A stretch of 64,000 nt of DNA from Puccinellia tenuiflora (GCA_012064385.1 QRDG01000137.1:1823929-1887928), one strand, 5' to 3'. Shown: positions 43,480 through 55,299, counted from the first letter of the stretch. Made by a program: numbers and translations. Notes: generated by a model from the letters alone, not told the origin.

Positions 43480-45245
43480 AGGGCTCCTTTCCACGGATCG
43501 TATTGTGTCTGTCATAAAAATTCCTAGAATTTGTAATAGTGCTAGTCATGAGTGCGACACCTCGCGCCGCCGCCAGCCCCCCACCTCCGCTGCCCCCCTC
43601 ACCGCTGCTGCCGCCGGCCTCCGCGCCGCGGTGGCGGCGGCCTCCCCGCTGCCAAACAACTGGTGGCAGGGATCGTTTCTTATTTTTGGTGTGGCGCGGG
43701 CGGTCGTCGGGCCCGCCTGGGACGGCGAAGGCGGGCAGTCGGCGCTTGTACGCCGGAGCGGCGGCTCCGGGAACGCAGGCGGCCTGCGGGGCGGTGGATC
43801 CGGGGCCCTCGCGCCGGATCTTGTGAGGCGCGGCGTTGACCTGGCCGCATGGGTGGCAGGTCGGCGGCGCGGGCGTGGCGGCGGCGCTCCAGCGCTGTGC
43901 GGGTGCGGCTTCCTCGCAAGGAGGCAGGGGAGGTGCTGGCGGCGGCTCAGCGGGCCGGCTGGGCCCGTCTGGGCCGGCGGCGCGAGGCTGTCGTGGCCCG
44001 TGGGCAGCTGGTAGCGCGTATCTGCACGGATGCTCGACGCGGGCGTGTGGAAGGGATGAGAGGTGTTGTGCGCAGGGGCGCGTTCCTGGAGGGCGGCGCA
44101 TGTGCGGGCTGGGCATGGCAAGGTGGCCAGGGAGTCTGTGGTCCTGGCCCGGGTTGTCGGCGGTGGTGTTGAGATGCTGGTGGCAGATGGCTGCTTCAGC
44201 GATGGAGGAGGCCATGGAAGGGCGGTCAGCGACAGAGTTGTGCGGCACAACTTGCTAAGCTTCTTGGCATTTCTCTCGGAGAGGAGAAGATCCGGGCGAA
44301 AGCTCTGCCCCGATCCTCGGGTTGGTGCCAATGATGACGGCGTCTACGGACGTCGTTTACCTCCTTGGAGGCCTTGTCGTGGATTCTTGCTTTCTCCTCC
44401 GTTGAGTGTGCCTCGGGCTCTCCGGGTGAAAACCCAAGCTTCGGTTAGCCGGAGCGGGCGACGATGGCGTCAACGTCATTTCCCTCTTGTGGGCGTCGCT
44501 TTGGTGAGTCGGCTTTGGCGGTTGTGTGCGCCTTCTCTTGCGTTGCGGTTGGTGGGCGTCGGGACAGCGGTCCCGGATGGTGGTGAGCGTCGAGGCGGCG
44601 GCCTCGGGATCCATGGCGGAGAGGAGCTTCATGGGGCGAAGCTGTTGCCCGAATGGCTTGGGTCGTAACCTTGTGTCGCTAGTGCGGCGAGGTTGTCGGC
44701 TCGGTCGACGCGTCTCCGAGGAGGCGGTTTGATTTTAGGCTGGGGCGGCGGCCCCGGATGTTGGTGCGGCGGCCGTGGTCTGCGAGCGGTTTATCCTGTG
44801 CAGCTTGGGTTGCGGGTGGCTAAATCGTGCGGCGTCGTGGCTCGAGTGCGAACGATGGTACGTCGGGATGGCTGTCCCGGAAGGTGGTGTTGGCGGTCTA
44901 CTCGGCGTGGCGGAATAGCTGGATGTCGGAGCGGCGTCCCCGAGCGTTGTTGTGTGCTCTTCGGAGGGTTGGCTTCTTCATCTTCGCTCGAGCGTCCTGT
45001 GTCTACACCTCCCATTGTAGCCACGGTGTCTTCTCTCTAGCGACGGTGTTTTGGTCTTCTGGTCTTGGCAGAGTGGTGCTACCGAGGTTGTGTTTCGTTG
45101 CTCTTGAGGTGTCGAGTGTGGGCTTGGCCCCCGTGGTGTTGGCGTTGTTGTATGATTTTTGACAGGTTTCTTCCGCTAATAAACCGAGCACCCTCTTCAT
45201 AATTAATGGATAAGGCAAAGATTTTGTCTTTATTAAAAAAAAGAT
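43480..45245 (+). other. GC-rich retroposon-like sequence ending in poly(A)
   Basis: Strongly GC-rich, with overlapping open frames on both strands (typical of composition, not of genes) and recurring words such as GCGGCGGCCCCGGATG. The end reads CTAATAAACCGAGCACC...TTTGTCTTTATTAAAAAAAAG, an AATAAA-like signal followed by a short A-run. It looks like a retroposed transcript or the 3' end of a LINE-type element. No RT domain and no clear target duplication were found. Confidence 0.35.
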
Positions 45246-45525
45246 TTGGGATGTTTAACCTGAGAACATAGTTTTGGTTAGGGTCGGTTCCTGATGAGCT
45301 TCGGGATACGATCTGAAAGGATTGTAACAACTCTCTATCTATTTAATACCATCTTTTACCCCATAAAAAAATTTGCTGGGGAAAACAGATCACGCAAATA
45401 CATATACGGGAACCGGGAAGTGTTGCTTTGGTGTCGCTCCATGTGCGAGTGTTTCTCCGGACATTGTAGAAACACGATCAAGTCCATTGCTTCATTGAAG
45501 TTTTCTCCTCACATGCTGCTACTCA

Positions 45526-46579
45526 TGATGTAGCCTAACCCAGCGTCACCACCATATCAAGCATTCCAACACATGCCAAGTCACCATGGACATCAAAGGT
45601 GAACTCAATCCTCTCTACAAACCCCAATACTGCGCCATTGGATGGTATTCTACCTAAGCGTCTACCCTTGTACATTACTAGGTGTCACACGACGGATACG
45701 GACGCCAAGGGAGGTGCCGAGGGAGCCCAAGAGTCGAAGCCATCCAAGACGCACGCATGGAAGCGGAGGAGGAAGAAGCGCAGACGAAGAGGAAGAAGGA
45801 GGCGAAGACAGGCAGGCCGGCCTCCAGCCCGGCCTAGGCCGGCACCCCACCAGTGCCTGCCGGCCTCCCAGCCGGCCCAGGCCGGCCACCAGGCCGGTCG
45901 CCCACCAGAGCCCGCCGGCCCAGGCCGGGCCTCTCCCCACCGCTGTCGGCCTCCCAGCTGGCCTCCCAGCCGGCCACCCCCCTGAGCCGACCGGCCTCCC
46001 GGCTGGGGTCGGTCCCCCCCGCCAGCGCCTGTCGGCCTCCTGGCCGGCCTGGGCCGGCCTCCAGGCCGGTTCCCCACCTGCGCCCGCCGGCCTCCAAGCC
46101 GGCCTAGGCCGGCCCCCAGGTCGGTCTCCCGCGTTTTTACCCCCTTTTTGTACTAGACTATAAATACCCGCTACCTCCCTCAGATCTAGGGTAAGACTAA
46201 GAATAGAACTTTGAGCTTTGCTCCTACCTTCCCTTTGTGGAATTCATGGCCACCTTAGACTTGTCTAGGTGATGTACAAGGCCCCTCTTTGTGTACGGTC
46301 TCTCATAAGTATGATTCTACCTTCGGGTCTCTCGTGCTTGTGATTCTACCGTTCGCTCACCAATATCTCCCGAAGATTCTACCTCGCGGTCTCTCTTCGG
46401 GATTCTATTGGTTCGGTTGATCCTACCAGTGAGGGAAAAGGAACTCCAAGGGTAAGTCCTTCTTGTGGTTGCGATCCGAGACGGTCTCCCGTGTATCTTT
46501 TGTGTTTTCCCCTTTTGGTTATTCGCGTTCACCGCTTGCCATCCGTCTATCCGTGAAGATCGGGCCACGAGCCACACCA
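45526..46579 (+). repeat. 5' LTR (1054 bp)
   Basis: Contains a GGCCGG/CCGGCC repeat block (about 45810-46125) and a TATA box CTATAAATAC (46158-46167) some 33 bp further on. Confidence 0.92.
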
Positions 46580-46581
46580 TA

Positions 46582-46593
46582 TGGTATCAGAAG
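46582..46593 (+). promoter_or_regulatory. primer-binding site, tRNA-Met type
   Basis: TGGTATCAGAAG, 2 bp downstream of the LTR. Confidence 0.88.
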
Positions 46594-47717
46594 CTTTGGT
46601 TGCCACGGATTAGACCGTTGATTTGCCACTTTTTCCACCAAAATTTTTTCTTCTTCTTGCCCAAATTCGAAAATCCACACCAAAAATAGCCTCACGCAAT
46701 TTTGGACCGATCTATCATTTGGGTGTGTTTTTGGTAGTTTTGATCCACGGATCTATTACCTAAGGACCCCTTCCACCTTTCTATTGCGTCACTTTTAGCC
46801 AAATTTGCCCAAAAATTGAAGGATTTGGAGGATTTGCGAATTTTGCCCCCAGGCCGGTTTCCCTGCTTTTTCCCTCCTTTTCCAATTTTTGTTTTGGGCA
46901 TTTCTCCTTCGAGGTTTCTCCGATTGCATTGATTTTCAACATCTCGCGAAGATCGCAACATCATCTACGCAATCGCATCGGAGTCACCTACACCACCTCA
47001 TCCGCAAGCTCAAGTTCGTCATCGACTTTGGAAGGTATAACTTGCGACAAAACCCCATCCTCTTCGCGATCTAATCCCATAGGAGCTAGCTCCCGTCAAT
47101 TGTAGGCATTGTACAAGTGCGACACTAAGTGAGTGCATGTCTTGTAGTAAACCTTACCATCATCTAGTAGTCTCAGCTCGTGCAAAAAATCCATTAAAAA
47201 ATACGAGTCGAGGTCCTACAATCTTAATCTTGCAAGCCTCAAAAGATCAAAAGTGTTGGAAGAGAGTGAGTGTGCACTTGTGCAAATCGGGTGCCCTTCA
47301 AAGCAATAGAGCTAGTTGTCCTTCGAGCGGTGGTGCGTCACGAGTATAGTCTTCGTTAGGCCCTCTTCGCTCACCCCTATAGTCGCATCACCCACATTCA
47401 TCTCCACGCGTGTGTTCCTTTGTCGGTTTGTGTGGTTGGTTCTTTTCGTTTTGGATCATTGTGTTTATCTTCTACCTTTAGCAATATCCTTTTCGTTGAT
47501 TGTTCCATTTGCTTTGCCACTTTCCCTACCGAGCTCCTCATAAGTGTGTGTGTTGGTGATTCGCTCTTGGATCGTTTCTTGCAAAACGCTTTACCCTTGC
47601 GACGTGACTTCTCACTCACCAAGGACCACAAGGCTCAATACTATCTTCGAAGGTAAGAGACGGTCGGGGTTTGATCTTCACTAACCACCATATACACGAG
47701 ACCATTGTGTCTTCACC
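46594..47717 (+). other. untranslated leader of the non-autonomous element
   Basis: About 1.1 kb between the primer site and the ORF with no sustained frame. It probably holds packaging and dimerisation signals, which cannot be read from the sequence alone. Confidence 0.5.
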
Positions 47718-49880
47718 ATGTCTAGGGAAATGGAGCAACGAGAAAGCTCGGGAGGTGACCCAATATATACCACAAAAAACCAACATGTGGCCCTTCAACG
47801 TGGCACTCAAGAAGCAATGGCCCGTCTTGAAGAGCGGATGGACGCCAAGATGACACGTCTTGAGGAGCGTCTCGAAAACAACTTCGAGGCTCTTAGGATG
47901 GACATTGCTCGGATGGGTCATCGACATCGACCTTCCTCATCAAGGCCAAGCTCAAGGACCTCGCACCGCTCCGACGCAAGAAAGAAAGCTCCAAGTGAGA
48001 TTGTTCAAGGTCATCTCCGTCGACAACATCAAGAGTGCCATCGTCCCGCCATCCCACATCCTCAAGCACACTTGGACCTTCAACAACAAGAGATACATCC
48101 ATGTGAGTTGAGTGGTGAGGGAGCGAACCACCACCATGAGAGTGAGAGCAACCTAGCCCACTTGAGTGCAAGTGAGTTGAGTGCCTCCACCATATGTGAC
48201 ATGGAGTGCTTCCATTTTGAGAACTTGAGTGATACACCATATAAGTTGAGAGAGGTAGTCGATAGGGCAAGCAAGGCCATTTCGATTTCTAATGACATAA
48301 CCTCTCCTTCTAGTGTATTTTCTTATGATGCGCTAGGCTCCATGGTGGACGATATGCCTCAACATGAGAAGATGTACATGGAGGATGACGATGAAGCCAC
48401 CCCATGTTTACATCGAGATGACCTAATCGACCACATGGACGCTGCTTCGACTACATCAACACCTACTTCTCATGAGAGCCAATACAAAGGTACGAATATA
48501 GGTGTTGATGATGCCATGATCCCACTAGTGGACATGATGATTTGTGAGGGCTTGCATGATGTAGATACTTCTATGGACATCACATATGCTACTTTCTCTT
48601 TCCCTTGTGATACCTTGCCTAAAAACAATGTTGATCATATGGATTTCTCTCTTGGTGATGATGATGCCACATACATGTTGTGCCCTAGATGCTTCCACTT
48701 TTCTCCAATCATTGCATCCAAAATGTTGAACAATTGTTCTTTCAAATGCTTGCTTTGTAATGATGAATCCGTAATTTCTTATGAGATTGCCCCCATAGCT
48801 TTCTCAAAATTTGGAGATTCCTCCTTTTGCCATGATGAGAATTTACCCTTCCTTTTGCATATTGGCCACACACACATGTCATACATTCATTTTGATTTTG
48901 GTGTGTTTGGTGATGTGCAAATGGAAAGATGCGTCATGATGGATGATGCAGTCATGTACCATGCACACAATTTCTTTTTATGGAATTTCATGTGCAATGG
49001 TTCCCGAATGATAATGTCAACATCTATTCAACATGAGTTGACAAAAAGAGCTCTTGAGAGCATTTTCCATGAGAGTTGTCGACCGATTCCGCCTCTATTT
49101 CCTTTTCCATGTTTTGCATCGAACATATGGAACAATTGCTCTTTCCTTTGGTTCGCGTGCAAACATGTGAGTGCTTTGGTTTTCAATTGTGACATTCATG
49201 CTCCCTTTATCTTCATTGTAGATGACTTATGTGCTGCAAAAAGTATGATGAACAATTGTTCTTTCCGGTGGCTTATTTGCAACCGTAATGATAGTCCGAG
49301 CTTGTCTTATCATGAGGCCTTTGGATGTTGCCTTATTGGCGTTGCAACAAAATCGATGCAAACTTGCTCTTCTCTTTACTTTGTTTGCACCCATGATGGC
49401 GATGATAAGAGCCTCCCTCAAAGTGTGTGGTTCACAAACCTCTCTTTCCGATGCTTTGAATGTAATGGACTTCATACGGTTCACAATGAGATAGGTATCT
49501 TGACCTTCTCAATTATTCTTGGAGATTTTGTGTTTCACACTTTTGAGGATGTTTTGAAGAGTTGCTTTCCCAATAACCTTGCTTTTGGACTACATTCAAT
49601 ACACATGTGTTGTGCTAACGGTGTTATGAACACGATTGGACATGTCATCGATGACGTGCTCCGCTATCATGCACACACATTGTTTGCTTGGTCTTTGGTG
49701 TGTGTAGGTACAAATCACGGAATGGTGACTTCCAATTCAATGGCGAACAATCTACCTCCTTCACATGGTGATGACGTGCAAGCATCGAGGACGACGCTTT
49801 TCAAAAGAGGGGGAGATGATGTAGCCCAACCCAACGTCACCACCATATCAATCATTCCAACACATGCCAAGTCACCATAG
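47718..49880 (+). CDS. 720-aa protein of unknown function, with repeated Cys motifs
   Basis: The only gene of the 5.3-kb element. Residues 30-65 are a charged coiled coil (RLEERMDAKMTRLEERLENN) followed by a basic Ser/Arg stretch (70-90), like the start of a gag protein. From 160 the protein is acidic. From about 320 it contains repeated modules: NNCSFKCLLC (328-337), NNCSFLWFAC (472-481), NNCSFRWLIC (512-521), QTCSSLYFVC (538-547) and TNLSFRCFEC (573-582), plus YHAHNFFLWNFMC (414-426) and YHAHTLFAWSLVC (650-662). The C-S-F-x-[WC]-[LF]-x-C spacing is not a CCHC knuckle or any zinc finger I know. There is no protease, RT or integrase. The last 21 codons lie in the 3' LTR. The frame is intact although neighbouring elements are broken. 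I do not recognise the family. Confidence 0.75.
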   Translation: MSREMEQRESSGGDPIYTTKNQHVALQRGTQEAMARLEERMDAKMTRLEERLENNFEALRMDIARMGHRHRPSSSRPSSRTSHRSDARKKAPSEIVQGHLRRQHQECHRPAIPHPQAHLDLQQQEIHPCELSGEGANHHHESESNLAHLSASELSASTICDMECFHFENLSDTPYKLREVVDRASKAISISNDITSPSSVFSYDALGSMVDDMPQHEKMYMEDDDEATPCLHRDDLIDHMDAASTTSTPTSHESQYKGTNIGVDDAMIPLVDMMICEGLHDVDTSMDITYATFSFPCDTLPKNNVDHMDFSLGDDDATYMLCPRCFHFSPIIASKMLNNCSFKCLLCNDESVISYEIAPIAFSKFGDSSFCHDENLPFLLHIGHTHMSYIHFDFGVFGDVQMERCVMMDDAVMYHAHNFFLWNFMCNGSRMIMSTSIQHELTKRALESIFHESCRPIPPLFPFPCFASNIWNNCSFLWFACKHVSALVFNCDIHAPFIFIVDDLCAAKSMMNNCSFRWLICNRNDSPSLSYHEAFGCCLIGVATKSMQTCSSLYFVCTHDGDDKSLPQSVWFTNLSFRCFECNGLHTVHNEIGILTFSIILGDFVFHTFEDVLKSCFPNNLAFGLHSIHMCCANGVMNTIGHVIDDVLRYHAHTLFAWSLVCVGTNHGMVTSNSMANNLPPSHGDDVQASRTTLFKRGGDDVAQPNVTTISIIPTHAKSP
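49804..49816 (+). promoter_or_regulatory. polypurine tract
   Basis: AAAGAGGGGGAGA abuts the 3' LTR; it lies inside the ORF. Confidence 0.85.
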
Positions 49881-50806
49881 ACATCAAAGGTGAACTCAAT
49901 CCTCTCTACAAACCCCAATACTGCGCCTTTGGATGGTATTCTACCTAAGCGTCTACCCTTGTACATTACTAGGTGTCACATGACGGATACGGACGCCAAG
50001 GGAGGCGCCGAGGGATCCCAAGAGTCGAAGCCATCCAAGGCGCACACATGGAAGCGGAGGAGGAAGAAGCGCAGACGAAGAGGAAGAAGGAGGCGAAGAC
50101 AGGCAGGCCGGCCTCCAGCCCGGCCTAGGCCGGCCACTAGGCCAGCACCCCACCAGTGCCTGCCGGCCTCCCAGCCGGCCCAGGCCGGTCGCCCACCAGA
50201 GCCCGCCGGCCTCCCAGCCGGCCCAGGCCGGGCCTCTCCCCACCGCTGCCGGCCTCCCAGCCGACCTAGGCCGGCCACCCTCCTGAGCCAGCCGGCCTCC
50301 CAGCCGGTTCCCCACCTGTGCCCGCCGGCCTCCAGGCCGGCCCCCAGGCCGGTCTCCCGCGTTTTTACCCCCTTTTTGTACTAGACTATAAATACCCCTA
50401 CCTCCCTCAGATCTAGGGTAAGACTAAGAATAGAACTTTGAGCTTTGCTCCTACCTTCCCTTTGTGGAATTCATGGCCACCTTAGACTTGTCTAGGTGAT
50501 GTACAAGGCCCCTCTTTGTGTACGGTCTCTCATAAGTATGATTCTACTTTCGGGTCTCTCGTGCTTGTGATTCTACCGTTCGCTCACCAATCTCTCCCGA
50601 AGATTCTACCTCGCGGTCTCTCTTCGGGATTCTATTGGTCCGGTTGATCCTACCGGTGAGGGAAAAGGAACTCCAAGGGTAAGTCCTTCTTGTGGTTGCG
50701 ATCCGAGACGGTCTCCCGTGTATCTTTTGTGTTTTCCCCTTTTGGTTATTCGCGTTCACCGCTTGCCATCCGTCTATCCGTGAAGATCGGACCACGAGCC
50801 ACACCA
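49817..50806 (+). repeat. 3' LTR (990 bp)
   Basis: As the 5' LTR but about 64 bp shorter, mostly in the GGCCGG block (50110-50358). TATA box at 50387-50396. Followed by the ACTCA duplication. Confidence 0.92.
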
Positions 50807-50811
50807 ACTCA

Positions 50812-52238
50812 CTAACTATTTCTTTATGTCAATGTTTAATTATGACTCAATATTTTATTGGAACTCTAAAAATAAACACTACTCATACGGTACATTTTTT
50901 TTTTCACTAGATGAAAAATATTATGATACTATGAGTATTCTTATGTGTATGTATGAACAAATTCGTAAGGTGGGCCTATATTTTTCACTCAACGATACAA
51001 TACTACTATATTTTCCAAAATAAATAAATAAATTGTTACAACATAGTGAATATCTTCTGGTATCCACATTAACAATTTTAGTTTCTAATGTTGCAAAGGT
51101 TTAAAAATAGCCTTAAAGAGTATCTCTGCTTGTGCATAGAAAGGCTAATCAATATACGAGAACAGGTGCCTACTGTGTGCATATCACTACACACCAAGAG
51201 AAAAAAAAAAGAGGTTACTTGTAGAATGATTCCCCTACTATGGACTTGGTACTAGTGATATCAGAAATCCAATGTTTTCCTGATTTGTTTGAATCTAGGG
51301 ATGTCAACGCATGATTTGATGACCTATGCATATGATTGTGTGAAGCGACCTTGTCTAAGGTAGAAGACGATTTCAAAATCCTGGCCTGTTAATTCTGTGC
51401 CACATACACAAATTTTGCTAGAAATAACGCCACCGCGGAACATCGAGAGCTGCCTTACTGTTGCTAGATGGTAACACAAGTTTATCGCATTGTATGTTTC
51501 ATCGGAACCAATTTTTCTAAACCTTGCCATCAAAGATCATACCTCAGATTTGGCATTTACGAGTGTTTCATTAAAACGCGTTATCCTTTGTGTGGAGGTC
51601 ACATTTTAGTCGATGGTAAGGTGATAGTGGCATTCTCCCTGTGATGCACAAGGAACGGGATGATGTCGGCTGACGGTCACTCGTGACCATGTTCGCCTGG
51701 AACTGTAGCACCGTCGCATGTCGGAGCGAGCCGTATAGGGGAGATGGAACAAGAAGAGGAGAGGGTGGCCGTCGTCGCACTCTATATATCCTATTTGTCC
51801 CCAAAACCATCGTCAGCCCACCACCCTCCGCCCTTCCCCCGAAGGTCCGTTGCCACTAGTTTTCACTAGTGCCGGCCGCAACCCCCATCCCAAATTGCTT
51901 TGCTCCGTGTTGATTTGTTCTATGCTCGCCGACGTCTTCTCTGTCATGGCGATCCCGGAAGGTCAACCTGGCACAGTTAACCACGTCACACTGGTAATAG
52001 CCATAAACCAGCCAATAAAGAAAAGAAAAGAAAAGAAAAGAGTATACTGCTCTTTTTTATTTAAAAGAAAATGAGCACGAGCATCCATTCCCCTTCCATT
52101 ATCCTCTCGCGGACGGTGGACCCATGCCCCTATTTCAACAGCGCCCTGAAACCCAACCCAGAACGCAATCGCAAAAACCATTTCGTTCCCCCGTCCGGTC
52201 CTCCTCCCCCCTCCCCCTCCGATTCGACGCCCGACGGC
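50812..52238. other. intergenic and upstream region
   Basis: No gene. An (AAAAG)n microsatellite lies at about 52018-52041. The C-rich stretch at 52080-52235 is likely the 5' untranslated region of the next gene. Confidence 0.5.
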
Positions 52239-52598
52239 ATGAGGACGACTGCGACCACGGCGGCGGAGGCGCGCCAGTCGCGGATGCTCTACGAGCTCAG
52301 CGCGCTCCTGCTCACGATCCTCCGGCCGCCGGGGGAGGAGGCCGCCTGGCCGCGGCAGGTGTCGGCGGCGGGGGTGGCGTCCATGCTGCTCGGCGCGTCC
52401 ATGGCGCTCATGCTCTGCGGCTCGCTCACCTTCATGCTGGGATTCTTCCTCATGCCCTGGGTCCTCGGCCTCGCCTGCGTCTTCCTCTTCGTCGGCTTCC
52501 TCACCAACCTCTCCGGGATCGGGAGGGCCATCCTCTGCTGGCCCGCCGCGTGCTCCTCCTCCTCCTCCTCTCCTAAGGACGCCTCCACATGTACGTGA
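52239..52598 (+). CDS. small two-helix membrane protein (uncharacterised plant family)
   Basis: From ATG 52239 the frame gives 119 residues. The first 15 are Ala/Thr-rich, followed by MLYELSALLLTILRPP, two hydrophobic segments at about 41-63 (VSAAGVASMLLGASMALMLC onward) and 65-88 (the FLMPWVLGLACVFLF part), then LSGIGRAILCWP and a Ser-rich tail. A longer frame opens at 52071, but its extra residues are Pro/Ser-rich and come from a C-rich leader, so I prefer 52239. The last codons contain a strong splice donor (ACAT/GTACGTGA at 52590-52591), so the true C-terminus may lie in a later exon that I could not place. High GC suits a grass housekeeping-type gene. It may act in an internal or plasma membrane; no known function. 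Confidence 0.65.
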   Translation: MRTTATTAAEARQSRMLYELSALLLTILRPPGEEAAWPRQVSAAGVASMLLGASMALMLCGSLTFMLGFFLMPWVLGLACVFLFVGFLTNLSGIGRAILCWPAACSSSSSSPKDASTCT

Positions 52599-55299
52599 TC
52601 TGCCCGTTTCTCCCTTCCTTCAGCGTCACGTTCGAGGGGGGGAATAATTACCCACGGCTTGTCTTTTTCTGTGTGTTTTGGATTATTCGACATTGCGATT
52701 CGATTCCGTGTAAATCTTAGGGCAATCGGGAAAGGGGTGGGCAAATTGGTGGTGTTTATGGAATCGATCCGGCTTAAGTGCGCCGAATCGGGCGTATTTG
52801 CTTCCATTTCTGCCCACCAAAATTGAAGCATCTAATGGTCTATGTGCGCTTTAAATTGTTCTGAATTTGATATTCATGAGGCCCATGTGCGGATCTTATT
52901 GAAACGTTAGGATTGGTGTGTCAATTCACTTCTTCAGGGCGTCATGCTTATGATTTAGGAATTATTTTTTCAGAGAAGCTTTTGGCCCATTGAAATTAAC
53001 TTACAGTACGATTTAAGCACCCATCATATCCCTACTTCATAGCCTAGAGAAAGGAAAAGAAAAGCAATCGGTGACTTCTGGTGCATGCCAGTGCGAATAT
53101 TGCTGATAATGTAGTTTTGTAATTTAAATCAAGAAAATACTGTATTGAGCTGCTGCTGCTTGATGATTCATAATGGACAAGAGTATAACTTCCTTACTGA
53201 TCCTACGAAATCGTAGGAGCACTAATAAACACATAGAGTCAAAGGGTCTACAGAAAAGTGAATGGTGATTTAACTGCATAAGTGCTTTCGTGCTTGTTAA
53301 GCAGGAGACAAGAAAAAGAAACTTTATTTCCTGGCTAATGTTGACTGGACACGGGTAGGAAGTAAACTTCATAGGACGAATACATAAGGATTGATAATCC
53401 TGCCGAAAAAGAGCTGTCTTAGTCTCTTATTAAGCGGAAAAAACAAGAGAGGACGATTGAAACTTGACATGTATTATATTTTAACTTTTCGCTATCACTT
53501 ACGTTTCCAATGGAAACAGAATTTTGAAATAAACACTTCTGTATTTTGGTTAGAGACTCTCTCTCTTCCAAGTGAGCAGTTGTGGTCAAGGTGAACCTTG
53601 GTTCCCCCACCAACCACGATTTGCTCTTGAGCAGTTTTATTTACACGTTAATGTCTCTACCGTTATGTTCTTTCAATAAATAACGCTCGTAGATTTGAGT
53701 ATGCCCTCAAGATCAAATTTTACAATCTAAACTCAGTTTGTATGATCATATTATTGTACATATTCTTCATTGCTACTAAGTTTGCATCTGTCATAAATAG
53801 TACTGTAATGTGCCACTATCATGCTTCCAAGACTTTTTGCCAATGTACAATCAAAACTCAGTTAGTATGATCATATTGATGTAGTAATACATTTCTATAT
53901 CCTTCATTTCTACCAAGTACACGTACATAAATAGTGCTGTGCATATGTCATTATCATGGTGCCAAAACTGTTTTGCCTATGTATTGCTTGCTCAACTATC
54001 CAATCCAAAGCGCATCACTTACCTTTTCACTGCCCGCTTCTCACAGGGCATATATTTCCCAAGCATCCGTTCATGTAGGTAAGAAGTCAAATACGGAGTG
54101 GGCTCCCCAAAGAGATGTATAGAAGCAGCCAGCAGCCGAGTTTGGGCAGCACTGTGGGTGTTGCGAACTGTATTTCCTTCCTGGGGAACTTTTACCATGT
54201 AACAGTGCAACACGTCGAAATGGTTTGATACTATAACTAGGAGGATATATCTTGACAGCAAAATTTGTACATACGTGACGAATGCCTTGGTGTAATCATT
54301 ATGTGGGGCTTATAATTGTTTCAGGAATGGAGAAATTTCATATTTTCTTCAGTAGAGGGTAGTAATGCCACGTATAGTTGAAATTTTATTTGTGTGATGT
54401 TGATAATATATGTTTTTCCGTTTTGGAAAAGATGTCTGTTCTTAGTCCAGTTCCGATGGTAACCTTTTTGCTGGGTTTCTCTTGCTTTTGTTTGAAAAGA
54501 ATCTCTGCAATCTGCTAAATTTATTCATTAGAAGGCTAGCAGTGCGTCCAGCACTTGTAAAAAATGAGCAGCTAAAAAGTGTTTTCTTTCAATCAGTTGG
54601 TAGTGGCGTCTCCTCTGCTTGAAGTTGACCTGTCCCTGTCCTAATCTGAGCTAGCAAGGCTAAACGGACCTTCATGAAAGTGCCTCTTCTCCTGGACCCA
54701 AAAGAGCTATGCGATTGCTACAGATCCTGGACACTCACGATGCCCTGACATACAGATCAAAGAGTACAAGAGAACCAAAGATTATGTGGTCATGTCGAAA
54801 CTCGAAAGCAAGAGCGAGAGCAAGCTCAAGAAGCAAAGCTCAGATCTCCCGGCAACGGCAAGCAACTTTGCTCCTTTTTTGTGTATTACCGTCAGCATCA
54901 GTGAGGTCGGGCAGCAACGATAGAGAAGACCAAACACAGATTCAGACAACCACGTGTATTTGCACTTCCTTCTAAACCTCACACACTAGAGATATATATA
55001 GATTTCTTTGGTCGACAGATGATAATGGACAGGGTGGATGTCGCGAGCACACACAAGAATAGAATTACTCTAAGTTTCTCTCACGACCTCTGCCAATAAC
55101 ATTACTGTGAGAATAGTCAGAAAACAATACAGACCCAGATCCATACAGGATTGTCATGTTTCACCCCCAGCGAATCTGGCGAGATGCTGAGAAGAAAGCA
55201 CCACAAAGTTTTCACCATACACAAAAACCAAAACCAGATTGTTTCTTTTGAAAAAGATTGTCTGTCTTTAATCAGCGATAACAATCCCTGGGAAGGTTC
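52599..55299. other. intron or intergenic region between two host genes
   Basis: AT-rich with no conserved frame. It may hold untranslated exons of the membrane-protein gene (left) and the 3' untranslated region of NTF2 (about 54990-55299). Confidence 0.4.

Larger units (their letters stand above)
45526..50806 (+). mobile_element. non-autonomous LTR retrotransposon with one large ORF (TSD ACTCA)
   Basis: LTRs at 45526-46579 and 49817-50806 start TGATGTAGCC and end GAGCCACACCA. They are flanked by ACTCA on both sides (45521-45525 and 50807-50811). A tRNA-Met primer site (TGGTATCAGAAG) lies 2 bp after the left LTR and a purine tract (AGAGGGGGAGA) abuts the right. The interior is 3.2 kb, with no protease, RT or integrase. 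It holds a single 720-codon frame that runs into the 3' LTR. It must depend on enzymes from another element. The LTRs are nearly identical apart from length changes in their GC-rich repeat part. Confidence 0.92.

Noticed and set aside
43478..44331. Several 180-260 codon frames on both strands
   Set aside because: They overlap each other on opposite strands in very GC-rich DNA, have no start context, domain or homology I recognise, and end near a poly(A) retroposon tail.
45599..46163. Pro/Ala/Gly frames of 90-173 codons in both LTRs (also near 49890-50384)
   Set aside because: They are translations of the GGCCGG repeat block in the LTR and appear in several frames at once.
54660..54980. Possible downstream exon of the small membrane-protein gene
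   Set aside because: No acceptor in the right phase precedes the frame and it ends at once in stops. An acceptor at about 52974 would give an immediate stop codon, so the C-terminus stays open.
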